Origin: Citrobacter amalonaticus Y19
GTDB taxonomy: Bacteria; Pseudomonadota; Gammaproteobacteria; Enterobacterales; Enterobacteriaceae
Length of the DNA: 64,000 nucleotides
Reading direction: 5' to 3'
Assembly: GCF_000981805.1 (NCBI RefSeq)
Contig: NZ_CP011132.1
Span: 4,402,001-4,466,000, forward strand
This document shows, in pieces, positions 10,391-18,645 of the stretch. A program made the position numbers and the translations under genes. How positions within the stretch are numbered: the stretch's first letter is position 1; the number at the start of each line of letters is the position of its first letter. The notes beneath the pieces were generated by a model. It was not told the DNA's origin, searched no databases, and worked only from the letters and a program-made list of their open reading frames with translations.

Positions 10391-10680
10391 GGGATCCTGG
10401 GTATTAAAAAGAAGATCTTTTTATTTAGAGATCTGTTCTATTGTGATCTCTTATTAGGATCGCCATCCGCTGTGGATAAGCCGGATCCGGGCATTAAGAT
10501 CAATACGTTGGTAAGGATCATTAGCTGTGAATGATCGGTGATCCTGGTCCGTATAAGCTGGGATCAGAATGAAGGGTTATACACAACTCAAAAACTGAAC
10601 AACGGTTATTCTTTGGATAACTACCGGTTAATCCAAGGTTCCTGACAGACTTATCCACACTCGATCGCACGATCTTTACA
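10391..10680. other. oriC: Chromosomal replication origin oriC
   Basis: Lies between mnmG and mioC. The unwinding element has three 13-mers: GATCCTGGGTATT (10393-10405), GATCTTTTTATTT (10414-10426) and GATCTGTTCTATT (10430-10442). DnaA boxes are R1 TGTGGATAA (10471-10479), R2 TTATACACA (10577-10585), R3 TTTGGATAA (10612-10620) and R4 TTATCCACA (10651-10659). An IHF match GATCAATACGTTG is at 10498-10510. GATC sites are very dense (about a dozen), as needed for Dam/SeqA control. The right edge overlaps the 3' end of mioC by a few bases. Confidence 0.97.
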
Positions 10681-11125
10681 CTAATTTGAGTAAATTAATC
10701 CAGGATCCCAGCCAGACTTCAGCCGGATCTTCCGGAATGTCGTGTTCAAGGATGTTGATCTTCAGCGTTTCGCCAATCTGTTTGGCGCCTGAATGCTTCA
10801 GTTCAGCTTCGATCTTCTCAATAGCGCCACAGAAGGTGTCATATTCGCGACTGCCGATACCGATCGCGCCGAAACGAACCTGAGACAGATCCGGTTTTTG
10901 CGACTGAAGATCTTCATATAAAGGAACAAGGTTATCCGGAATGTCCCCCGCGCCGTGCGTGGAGCTAATGACCAGCCAGATCCCCGTTGCAGACAGGGAG
11001 TCTAACAGCGGACCGTGCAGTGTTTCGGTTGAAAAACCGGCATCTTCCAGCTTTTCAGCCAGGTGTTCTGCAACATATTCAGCACCGCCGAGGGTGCTGC
11101 CGCTAATAAGAGTAATGTCAGCCAT
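10676..11125 (-). CDS. mioC: Flavodoxin-like protein MioC
   Basis: 149 residues, two more than the E. coli protein as I recall it, through a C-terminal LV. It is an FMN-binding flavodoxin, implicated in biotin synthase electron supply in E. coli. The FMN phosphate loop SGSTLGGAEYVAE is at residues 8-20, and the SSTHGAGDIPDNL and GIGSREYDTFCG loops are the other FMN contacts. Transcription runs into oriC. The 142-bp palindromic element at 11144-11285 lies in its leader, ending 18 bp before the ATG. Confidence 0.97.
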   Translation of the reverse strand: MADITLISGSTLGGAEYVAEHLAEKLEDAGFSTETLHGPLLDSLSATGIWLVISSTHGAGDIPDNLVPLYEDLQSQKPDLSQVRFGAIGIGSREYDTFCGAIEKIEAELKHSGAKQIGETLKINILEHDIPEDPAEVWLGSWINLLKLV

Positions 11126-11143
11126 ACGAGCCCATCCTTTTAA

Positions 11144-11285
11144 AAGCCTATCCCATTAGGCTATTTCATTCGTCATTTTGGCTCCGGGCAGAGCTCGAAA
11201 TCCTCACGTACGACAGTACGCTCCGGTTTCTGTGCGCTGGTGCAACCAAACTGATTTCAACAACTACGCCTACTGGGATAGGCTT
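11144..11285. repeat. 142-bp palindromic intergenic element in the mioC leader
   Basis: Bounded by a perfect 12-bp inverted repeat: AAGCCTATCCCA (11144-11155) and TGGGATAGGCTT (11274-11285). Pairing continues inward (TAGGC / GCCTA). Internal pairs include CGTAC / GTACG around 11207-11220 and CCGGGC / GCTCCGG-type stretches. There is no reading frame of note. It resembles the short non-coding palindromic elements (MITE-like) scattered in enterobacterial intergenic DNA. It is not ERIC or REP by sequence, and I cannot name the family. Confidence 0.75.
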
Positions 11286-11326
11286 GCGAGGCTGCATTGT
11301 ACGCTGTGAGTGAGCTGGGATCTACC

Positions 11327-11335
11327 TGTGGAAAA
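11327..11335 (-). promoter_or_regulatory. DnaA-box-like site upstream of mioC
   Basis: TGTGGAAAA (TTTTCCACA on the minus strand) lies between asnC and the palindromic element. A DnaA box in the mioC promoter region is known in E. coli and represses mioC. Here the promoter-proximal site and the mioC start are about 200 bp apart because the element intervenes. Confidence 0.5.
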
Positions 11336-11356
11336 ATGTGGGATTAAAAAAGGCGA

Positions 11357-11815
11357 TCACGGCTTAATGGTACGCATGATCGGGTTTTGCAGGACGATCA
11401 GCGTCTCGGTGGACTGAATTTCATCAATTGTTTGGATCTTGTTGATAAGTACATGCTGGAGCGCATCGATTGACCGGCACATCACCTTAATAAAGATGCT
11501 GTAGTGGCCGGTGGTGTAGTACGCCTCGGTGACTTCATCAAGGCTCTCCAGTCTGGCCAGCGCCGAAGGATAGTCTTTGGCGCTTTTAAGGATGATGCCG
11601 ATAAAGCAGCCGACGTCGTAACCCAGTTGCTTCGGGCTGACATCAATACGCGCACCGGTAATGATCCCCGCCTGCTTCATTTTTTCTACGCGGACGTGAA
11701 TGGTCCCCGGACTGACGCCAAACTGTTTTGCCAGTTCGGCGTAGGCGGTACGGGCATTTTCCATTAAGGCATCCAGAATGCCGCGGTCCAGATTGTCGAT
11801 CTGATAATTTTCCAT
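11357..11815 (-). CDS. asnC: Lrp/AsnC-family transcription regulator AsnC
   Basis: 152 residues, as in E. coli. It activates the divergent asnA gene; asparagine antagonises it. An N-terminal winged helix-turn-helix (about 8-55, with AELAKQFGVSPGTIHVRVEKM) is followed by the RAM ligand-binding domain (about 68-150, with EAYYTTGHYSIFIKV). asnA starts 150 bp away on the other strand, so the shared intergenic region 11816-11965 should carry both promoters and the AsnC sites. Confidence 0.98.
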   Translation of the reverse strand: MENYQIDNLDRGILDALMENARTAYAELAKQFGVSPGTIHVRVEKMKQAGIITGARIDVSPKQLGYDVGCFIGIILKSAKDYPSALARLESLDEVTEAYYTTGHYSIFIKVMCRSIDALQHVLINKIQTIDEIQSTETLIVLQNPIMRTIKP

Positions 11816-11965
11816 AGGTTTTTCTTATGTGTATTAATGATTCACTCTATTTTAGCGGGTTATTTTAACGAATCAAAATCGAATGCGGCTTTTTGTTTGT
11901 TGATTATTGAATATTGCCCCCATTCTGTTGCTTAATCATAGGCAACAGGACGCAGGAGTAAAAAA

Positions 11966-12958
11966 ATGAAAACCGCTTACATTGCCAAACAACGCCAAAT
12001 TAGCTTCGTAAAATCTCACTTCTCTCGTCAACTGGAGGAGCGTCTGGGTCTGATTGAAGTCCAGGCACCGATCCTCAGCCGTGTAGGGGATGGCACGCAG
12101 GATAACTTGTCGGGTTGTGAAAAAGCGGTACAGGTGAAAGTGAAAGCGCTGCCAGATGCCCAGTTTGAAGTGGTTCATTCACTGGCTAAATGGAAACGTC
12201 AAACTCTGGGACAACACGACTTCAGCGCGGGCGAAGGGCTCTACACGCACATGAAAGCCCTGCGCCCGGATGAAGATCGCCTCTCCCCGCTCCACTCGGT
12301 TTATGTCGATCAGTGGGACTGGGAACGCGTGATGGGCGACGGTGAGCGTCAGTTCTCCACTCTGAAAAGCACGGTAGAGGCTATCTGGGCGGGAATTAAA
12401 GCGACCGAAGCGGCGGTAAGCAAAGAATTTGGTCTGGCACCGTTCCTGCCAGAGCAGATCCACTTTGTTCACAGCCAGGAATTACTGAGCCGTTATCCGG
12501 GTCTTGATGCAAAAGGTCGTGAACGTGCGATCGCCAAAGAGCTGGGTGCGGTCTTCCTGGTAGGGATTGGCGGCAAGCTCAGCGACGGTCACCGCCATGA
12601 CGTTCGTGCGCCGGACTATGATGACTGGAGCTCTGCATCCGATCTGGGATATGCCGGTCTGAACGGCGATATCCTGGTCTGGAACCCGGTGCTGGAGGAT
12701 GCGTTTGAACTCTCCTCCATGGGGATCCGTGTGGATGCCGATGCGCTGAAACATCAGCTTCAGCTTACCGGTGATGAAGATCGTCTGAGTCTGGAATGGC
12801 ACCAGGCGCTGCTGCGCGGTGAAATGCCGCAGACTATCGGCGGCGGCATTGGTCAGTCGCGTTTAACGATGCTGCTGCTGCAACTGCCGCACATAGGTCA
12901 GGTTCAGTGCGGCGTATGGCCTGCGCAGGTTCGTGAAAGCGTTGACTCTCTGCTGTAA
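11966..12958 (+). CDS. asnA: Aspartate-ammonia ligase (asparagine synthetase A)
   Basis: 330 residues. Makes asparagine from aspartate, ammonia and ATP in the cytoplasm. It belongs to the class II aminoacyl-tRNA-synthetase-like fold: SFVKSHFSRQLEERLGLIEVQAPIL near the N-terminus, the DQWDWERV motif, and the class II motif 3 GGGIGQSRLTMLLL near the C-terminus. An SD-like AGGAG precedes the ATG. It ends 2 bp before the viaA stop on the opposite strand. Confidence 0.98.
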   Translation: MKTAYIAKQRQISFVKSHFSRQLEERLGLIEVQAPILSRVGDGTQDNLSGCEKAVQVKVKALPDAQFEVVHSLAKWKRQTLGQHDFSAGEGLYTHMKALRPDEDRLSPLHSVYVDQWDWERVMGDGERQFSTLKSTVEAIWAGIKATEAAVSKEFGLAPFLPEQIHFVHSQELLSRYPGLDAKGRERAIAKELGAVFLVGIGGKLSDGHRHDVRAPDYDDWSSASDLGYAGLNGDILVWNPVLEDAFELSSMGIRVDADALKHQLQLTGDEDRLSLEWHQALLRGEMPQTIGGGIGQSRLTMLLLQLPHIGQVQCGVWPAQVRESVDSLL

Positions 12959-12960
12959 TC

Positions 12961-14412
12961 TTATCGCCGCCAGCGTCTGAGCAGGCGGCTTCGCATCCCG
13001 GTATCAAAGCGCCAGATATGATCGAAAATGCGCATGATGCCGGGTTTGCCATGTGCTGACATCGCCACCGCATGAAAGCGATGCTGATGGACTCGCTGTA
13101 ACTCCCCGACTTTACTCACCACCTCGTCAGGCAAGCGCTGGGCGATAAAATCTGAAATCACCACCGCATCGGCATCAAACCACTCCCGTCCCTGCATGCG
13201 TTCAATAATGGCGCGAAAACAGCTGGCGATATCCGTACCGCCGCGAAATCGTTGACTCAGAAAGCGAATGGCTTGCTCGATACCTTGCGGACCGGAAAGC
13301 TCGTAGCGCACCACTTCTGTGGAAAACAGCATAATGAAGCAGCGACGGTTATCGGCAAGGGCGATGCGCATTAAGGCCAGGCAAAAGGCCTTCGCGCACT
13401 GTTCATTAAAGCCGCCCATCGAACCGGAGGTGTCTACGCAGACAATGAACGGTCCGCGCGGCTGCTCATCGAAATCCTGATGAATCACGGGCCGCTCGGT
13501 GACCTTCTCGCGCCAGGCTTCACCGTGCAGACGATAAGTGAGCAGCTGTTTTTCCACCAGCCGCCGGTAAAACTCATACTCCAGTTCCGTGATGCCAAGC
13601 GTGGCCAGTTCCGGCGGCAACAGACGCAGAATATCGTCACTCTGCTGAATACCGTCAACCTGCTCGGGTACCGTTGCGGGCTCGCGCACCAGCGTGCGAA
13701 AGGTCTCCATCGGCGCATCTTTTCGCGGGACGGATTTGGCTTCTCTGGAGCGGCCCAGTTGCTCTGCCAGTCGCATCAGCTCCGGCTGTTCGCTCAGAAA
13801 ATCACCGTACTTCACGATCAACTGATAATCACCGCGTCTGAGCTGGCCTGCACTCATATCCCACAGCCGACCTGCGGCGGTCTCGTTTTCCGCCAGTACA
13901 GGATCCAGTTGACCGCTCAGGGTCATTCGTTCCTGAACTTCACTGAGCAGTTGCTCACGTTCCTCTTCAAGCAACTGTTGATTAAGCGTAGTGGCCTGCA
14001 CCACCAGACTTAAGCGCCAGCGCTGCAAAAAGAGCGTGTGCAGGGCGGGTGTGAATACTGCGTTGCTGTCCACCAGTTGCTGTGCCTGTCCGCCATACGG
14101 TGAGTGCAATCGGTGCAACAGTGTCAGTATTTGCGGTAGCTGGACGATGAACTGTGGGGTGGAGAGAAGCTGGCTTTGCTGATAACACATTACCTCTTCC
14201 GTCAGCTCCGGCGGTACGCGCGCGTCCTTTAGTCGACTGCGTAGCGCTTCGCGCCAGCGCGGTAGATCGTCTGTGATTGCCGCTTTCAGGCGGGGGAATT
14301 TTTCAAAAAAAAGCGCCAACTGCGGCGAGGCCAGCAGCGCGAGGATCATCTCTTCGATCATCCCCTCTTCACTGACGGCTAACATGACATTGAGTGTATC
14401 CAGTGTCAGCAT
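12961..14412 (-). CDS. viaA: VWA-domain protein ViaA, partner of the RavA ATPase
   Basis: 483 residues, as in E. coli. The C-terminal von Willebrand A domain has the metal-ion-dependent adhesion motif DTSGS at 327-331 (VCVDTSGSMGG), with a later GGTDIAS. The N-terminal half is helical. ViaA stimulates RavA ATPase activity; the pair affects aminoglycoside sensitivity and respiratory complexes in E. coli. Its start overlaps the ravA stop by 7 bp, indicating translational coupling. It converges on asnA with only 2 bp between. Confidence 0.97.
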   Translation of the reverse strand: MLTLDTLNVMLAVSEEGMIEEMILALLASPQLALFFEKFPRLKAAITDDLPRWREALRSRLKDARVPPELTEEVMCYQQSQLLSTPQFIVQLPQILTLLHRLHSPYGGQAQQLVDSNAVFTPALHTLFLQRWRLSLVVQATTLNQQLLEEEREQLLSEVQERMTLSGQLDPVLAENETAAGRLWDMSAGQLRRGDYQLIVKYGDFLSEQPELMRLAEQLGRSREAKSVPRKDAPMETFRTLVREPATVPEQVDGIQQSDDILRLLPPELATLGITELEYEFYRRLVEKQLLTYRLHGEAWREKVTERPVIHQDFDEQPRGPFIVCVDTSGSMGGFNEQCAKAFCLALMRIALADNRRCFIMLFSTEVVRYELSGPQGIEQAIRFLSQRFRGGTDIASCFRAIIERMQGREWFDADAVVISDFIAQRLPDEVVSKVGELQRVHQHRFHAVAMSAHGKPGIMRIFDHIWRFDTGMRSRLLRRWRR

Positions 14413-15902
14413 TGTTGCGCCTGACGGATCTGCTCACCCACATCCTGAAGGCTGGCCTCAATACGACCTAACCAGTCGTTATGAACAAACAGGCACTTTT
14501 GTTGCTCGCTGAAGCGGGTATGCTGCTGACGCCAGTCGTTTTCCAGCTCTTCCAGTTGTTGCTTAATCTCGCCTGGCATAGCCTCTTCTGATGAACCCGG
14601 AAGCGCCAGCCGCGTACCCTGTAAACTGACATCACGCACCACCAGATGTTGGGCGCTATCGACTTCCATATTCAACGTCTGGGCAAAGCCGATCCCGTTG
14701 AGCTTGCCGCGGATCTCACCCCCTTTCGCCAGCCATTGCTCCAGCGCGCTGCGATCAAAAGCGATGTGGATCACTTCCATGTCATGCAATTTCAACGGTT
14801 TTTGCAGGAGCAGCGTCAGGGTTGTCGAGGTGATCTCGGCGGGCAAATCGTAATGCGGACGACGACTGAACATGCCTCCCTGACGCAACACAGTAAAGGC
14901 GGTTTTATCGCTTTGCTGTTGCTGCAACTGAATGCGTCGCTGAACGATGCCGCCAAGACGCGTCAGCATTGTCTGCTGTTGCCAGGCGTGCCCGGTCATC
15001 AATATTTCGAGCTGCTGTTGCATCAGGTTCAGGCTCTGGGCGTCATACCACAGGCAATCCTTCAGCAGGATGAGATCGATAGGGGCAACGGCGTCGCGGC
15101 CGCTAAAGAAGGCGCTGGCCTGTAACAGACGAATGGCTTTTTTCCAGCGGCGGTCTGAGACATAGGGCGCATTCGGCAGATTATCCAGTTGCTGGCGCAG
15201 CGTAAAAATCAGCTCAAAAACATGATCGGGCAGCGTAATGGCGCCAATGTCCTTCTGCCATCGGTAATACTCGTCATCGCTCACCTGTAGCGAGGCGGGA
15301 ACCGGGTTTTCGCTTTCGTTATGTTGGCTTATCAGCAGGGAGCGAAAGTTGGCTTTGTCCTGCACTTTGTCCAGCCACAGGCGGATCAGCATACGGTCAT
15401 ACAGCGCTTCCAGGCTACTGTCTGCTTCCGGCAGTTCGTTGGAGGCGGCCACCAGCAGGCGCATGGGGATTTTTTCTTCGTGTGCGCCGTTACGGAAATG
15501 ACGTTCGTTAATCGCAGTTAACAACGTATTGAGAATTGCTGGACCCGCTTTCCAGATCTCATCGAGAAAGACGATTTCTGCTTCGGGAAGATAACCTGCA
15601 GTTAAGCGTTCGTAACGACCTTCATCTTTTAGCGCCTGAATAGAGAGCGGGCCAAAAACCTCTTCCGGCGTGGAGAAACGCGTCATCAGATATTCGAAGG
15701 CACGTGCATTCTGGAAGGCAAATTTCAGCCGGCGGGCGATCAAGCTTTTGGCGATCCCCGGAGGGCCAAGCAAGAAAACACTTTCACCGCTCAGGGCGGC
15801 CAGCAGGCAAAGCCGAATGGCGTGACTGCGTTCATAGAGACCTTTTTCCAGCGCGCTGCTCAGGCGGGAAATTCTTTCCGCTAATAAATGTGGGTGAGCC
15901 AT
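14406..15902 (-). CDS. ravA: MoxR-family AAA+ ATPase RavA
   Basis: 498 residues from the ATG at 15902 (MAHPHLLAER), the E. coli length. An in-frame ATG 21 bases upstream lacks a Shine-Dalgarno, while AAAGGACG precedes the chosen one. Walker A GPPGIAKS is at 46-53 and Walker B VFLDE at 111-115. A sensor region (LLVAASNELPEADSSLEALYDRM) and a C-terminal discontinuous triple-helical/LARA region follow. It forms a hexamer that binds LdcI (CadA) and ViaA. In E. coli ravA-viaA is under sigma-S control. Confidence 0.97.
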   Translation of the reverse strand: MAHPHLLAERISRLSSALEKGLYERSHAIRLCLLAALSGESVFLLGPPGIAKSLIARRLKFAFQNARAFEYLMTRFSTPEEVFGPLSIQALKDEGRYERLTAGYLPEAEIVFLDEIWKAGPAILNTLLTAINERHFRNGAHEEKIPMRLLVAASNELPEADSSLEALYDRMLIRLWLDKVQDKANFRSLLISQHNESENPVPASLQVSDDEYYRWQKDIGAITLPDHVFELIFTLRQQLDNLPNAPYVSDRRWKKAIRLLQASAFFSGRDAVAPIDLILLKDCLWYDAQSLNLMQQQLEILMTGHAWQQQTMLTRLGGIVQRRIQLQQQQSDKTAFTVLRQGGMFSRRPHYDLPAEITSTTLTLLLQKPLKLHDMEVIHIAFDRSALEQWLAKGGEIRGKLNGIGFAQTLNMEVDSAQHLVVRDVSLQGTRLALPGSSEEAMPGEIKQQLEELENDWRQQHTRFSEQQKCLFVHNDWLGRIEASLQDVGEQIRQAQQC

Positions 15903-16121
15903 AATAGAGTGGCGTCCTTTCATAAAATGTACTGCGTTAACAGCGAGTATAGACGTTTCACTCCATAGGCTGAACTTGTCTGAGAGGCTGTTTGTTTTTC
16001 TTTGAGCCTGGTTAATCTGGGCTCATTTAGGGGTACGATTTTGCTTTGAATCGTGCATACTGTGCGTTTTTGTGGGCCAAGGGACTACGCACACATTTCT
16101 TTATATATGAAAGACTAGTCT

Positions 16122-17990
16122 ATGAGCACTGATAATAAGCAATCATTGTCTGCGGTAACACTCGCAGCCATTGGGGTTGTCTACGGTGATATTGGTACCA
16201 GCCCACTTTATACACTTCGTGAATGTTTGTCCGGTCAGTTTGGTTTTGGCGTTGAACGTGATGCCGTTTTTGGTTTTTTGTCGCTGATTTTCTGGCTACT
16301 CATCTTTGTGGTTTCCATTAAGTATCTGACTTTCGTTATGCGTGCAGATAACGCTGGCGAAGGGGGGATCCTGACGCTGATGTCGCTGGCAGGGCGTAAT
16401 ACCTCCGCGCGAATGACCTCTATACTGGTCATCATGGGCTTAATTGGCGGTAGCTTCTTTTATGGCGAGGTGGTGATCACCCCGGCCATCTCGGTGATGT
16501 CGGCCATTGAAGGTCTGGAGATCATCGCGCCGCAACTGGATACCTGGATTGTCCCGCTGTCGATTATCGTCCTGACGCTGCTGTTTATGATTCAGAAGCA
16601 CGGTACCGGGATGGTGGGAAAGTTGTTTGCGCCCATTATGCTGGCCTGGTTTTTGATTCTGGCCGTACTCGGCCTGCGCAGTATTATTGCTAACCCGGAA
16701 GTGCTGCAGGCGTTGAACCCGATGTGGGCGGTGCATTTCTTCCTTGAATACAAAACCGTCTCCTTTATTGCGCTTGGCGCGGTGGTGCTGTCGATTACCG
16801 GCGTTGAAGCGTTGTATGCCGATATGGGGCATTTCGGTAAGTTCCCTATTCGCCTGGCATGGTTTACGGTGGTCCTGCCATCGCTGGTGCTCAACTACTT
16901 TGGCCAGGGGGCACTGCTGTTAAAACACCCGGAAGCGATAAAAAACCCGTTCTTTTTGTTGGCGCCGGACTGGGCATTGATTCCCCTGCTGATCATTGCG
17001 GCACTGGCGACGGTGATCGCTTCACAGGCGGTAATTTCAGGCGTCTTCTCGCTGACGCGTCAGGCGGTTCGTCTGGGATATCTGTCGCCCATGCGCATCA
17101 TTCATACGTCAGAAATGGAGTCCGGGCAGATCTATATTCCGTTCGTCAACTGGATGCTCTATATCGCGGTGGTGATAGTGATTGTCAGCTTCGAGCACTC
17201 CAGTAATCTGGCGGCAGCGTACGGGATCGCCGTGACCGGTACGATGGTGCTGACTTCGATTCTCTCGACAACCGTGGCGCGTAAAAACTGGCACTGGAAT
17301 AAGTACTTCGTGGCGCTGATCCTCGTTGGGTTCCTGTGTATCGATATTCCGCTGTTCTCGGCAAACCTCGACAAACTGCTGTCCGGCGGCTGGTTGCCGT
17401 TGTCGCTGGGTCTGGTGATGTTCACTATCATGACCACCTGGAAGAGCGAACGTTTCCGCCTGCTGCGCCGTATGCACGAGCACGGTAACTCTCTGGAAGC
17501 GATGATCGCCTCGCTGGAGAAATCCCCGCCGGTACGCGTGCCGGGCACTGCGGTGTACATGTCTCGCGCGCTGAATGTGATCCCCTTTGCCCTGATGCAC
17601 AACCTCAAGCACAACAAGGTGTTGCATGAGCGGGTTATCCTGCTGACGCTGCGTACTGAAGATGCGCCGTATGTGCATAACGTCCGTCGTGTGCAGATTG
17701 AGCAGTTATCGCCGACGTTCTGGCGCGTCGTTGCCAGCTACGGCTGGCGTGAAACGCCGAATGTCGAAGAGGTCTTCCACCGCTGCGGTCTGGAAGGGTT
17801 GAGCTGCCGGATGATGGAGACGTCGTTCTTTATGTCGCACGAGTCGTTAATCGTTGGCAAGCGTCCCTGGTATTTACGTCTGCGTGGCAAACTCTATCTT
17901 CTTCTCCAGCGTAACGCGCTGCGCGCGCCCGATCAGTTTGAGATCCCGCCTAACCGCGTGATTGAACTGGGGACACAGGTCGAAATTTAG
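16122..17990 (+). CDS. kup: Low-affinity potassium:proton symporter Kup
   Basis: 622 residues, full length. The N-terminal ~440 residues hold about twelve membrane helices, opening with the family signature GVVYGDIGTSPLYTLRE (19-35). The C-terminal ~180 residues are cytoplasmic. Kup is the constitutive K+ (and Cs+) importer that matters at low pH. The leader 15903-16121 carries the divergent ravA and kup promoters, but I see no strong consensus there. A REP pair follows the gene. Confidence 0.98.
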   Translation: MSTDNKQSLSAVTLAAIGVVYGDIGTSPLYTLRECLSGQFGFGVERDAVFGFLSLIFWLLIFVVSIKYLTFVMRADNAGEGGILTLMSLAGRNTSARMTSILVIMGLIGGSFFYGEVVITPAISVMSAIEGLEIIAPQLDTWIVPLSIIVLTLLFMIQKHGTGMVGKLFAPIMLAWFLILAVLGLRSIIANPEVLQALNPMWAVHFFLEYKTVSFIALGAVVLSITGVEALYADMGHFGKFPIRLAWFTVVLPSLVLNYFGQGALLLKHPEAIKNPFFLLAPDWALIPLLIIAALATVIASQAVISGVFSLTRQAVRLGYLSPMRIIHTSEMESGQIYIPFVNWMLYIAVVIVIVSFEHSSNLAAAYGIAVTGTMVLTSILSTTVARKNWHWNKYFVALILVGFLCIDIPLFSANLDKLLSGGWLPLSLGLVMFTIMTTWKSERFRLLRRMHEHGNSLEAMIASLEKSPPVRVPGTAVYMSRALNVIPFALMHNLKHNKVLHERVILLTLRTEDAPYVHNVRRVQIEQLSPTFWRVVASYGWRETPNVEEVFHRCGLEGLSCRMMETSFFMSHESLIVGKRPWYLRLRGKLYLLLQRNALRAPDQFEIPPNRVIELGTQVEI

Positions 17991-18006
17991 CATCTGCAAC
18001 ACCTTC

Positions 18007-18074
18007 GCCCGGCGGCGCTGCGCTTGCTCGGGCCTACGAAAACGGTAGGCCGGGTAAGCGCAGCGCCACCCGGC
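18007..18074. repeat. REP pair (BIME) between kup and rbsD
   Basis: Two REP units in inverted orientation: 18007-18038 (gcccggcggcgctgcgctt...gggcctac) and 18043-18074 (gtaggccgggtaagcgcagcgccacccggc). Only four bases separate them, so they can form one large hairpin with internal imperfections. Units of this GCCCGG type are frequent in Salmonella and Citrobacter. It probably separates the kup and rbs transcripts or binds gyrase/IHF as other BIMEs do. Confidence 0.9.
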
Positions 18075-18108
18075 AAAAAAACTCTCCCCATGGCATTCCA
18101 TTTCACTT

Positions 18109-18204
18109 AGCGAAACGTTTCGACGGCGATCACAAATCTGTTACGTCATGGTGGTTATTTGCTCACATCTCAGACTACACTGACTACCAGCGAAACGTTT
18201 CGCT
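18109..18204 (+). promoter_or_regulatory. rbs promoter region with two RbsR operators
   Basis: A perfect 16-bp palindrome AGCGAAACGTTTCGCT lies at 18189-18204, and a near copy AGCGAAACGTTTCGAC at 18109-18124. The centres are exactly 80 bp apart. A possible -10 TACACT (18176-18181) sits just before the proximal operator, so RbsR binding there would block initiation. A TCACA half-site (18163-18167) is a possible piece of a CRP site. Known E. coli biology: ribose releases RbsR, and cAMP-CRP activates. Confidence 0.85.
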
Positions 18205-18218
18205 AGTGGAGTAAGAAA

Positions 18219-18638
18219 ATGAAGAAAGGCACCGTACTCAATTCCGATATTTCATCGGTTATCTCCCGTCTGGGGCATACCGATACGCTGGTAGTGTGTG
18301 ATGCAGGTTTACCCATCCCACACAGTACAACACGTATCGATATGGCATTAACCCAGGGCGTACCTTCTTTTATGCAGGTACTGGATGTGGTGACCCGTGA
18401 AATGCAGGTTGAATCGGCCATTCTCGCGACGGAAATTAAACAACATAATCCGCAGCTCCACGAAACGTTGCTCAGCCACATTGAGCAACTGCAACAACAC
18501 CAGGGAAACACCATAGAAATTCGTTACACCACGCATGAACAATTTAAAAAACAAACCGCAGACAGTCAGGCGGTAATTCGCAGCGGGGAGTGTTCCCCGT
18601 ATGCGAATATCATTCTCTGTGCTGGCGTCACTTTCTGA
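18219..18638 (+). CDS. rbsD: D-ribose pyranase
   Basis: 139 residues. Converts beta-pyranose ribose to the furanose form used by ribokinase. It is the first gene of the rbs operon. The FucU/RbsD motif GHTDTLVVCDAGLPIP begins at Gly19 and includes the catalytic His20, with Asp28 also conserved. The ATG follows SD GGAG with good spacing. The stop TGA overlaps the likely SD (TGAGG) of rbsA. Confidence 0.98.
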   Translation: MKKGTVLNSDISSVISRLGHTDTLVVCDAGLPIPHSTTRIDMALTQGVPSFMQVLDVVTREMQVESAILATEIKQHNPQLHETLLSHIEQLQQHQGNTIEIRYTTHEQFKKQTADSQAVIRSGECSPYANIILCAGVTF

Positions 18639-18645
18639 GGCCGTC

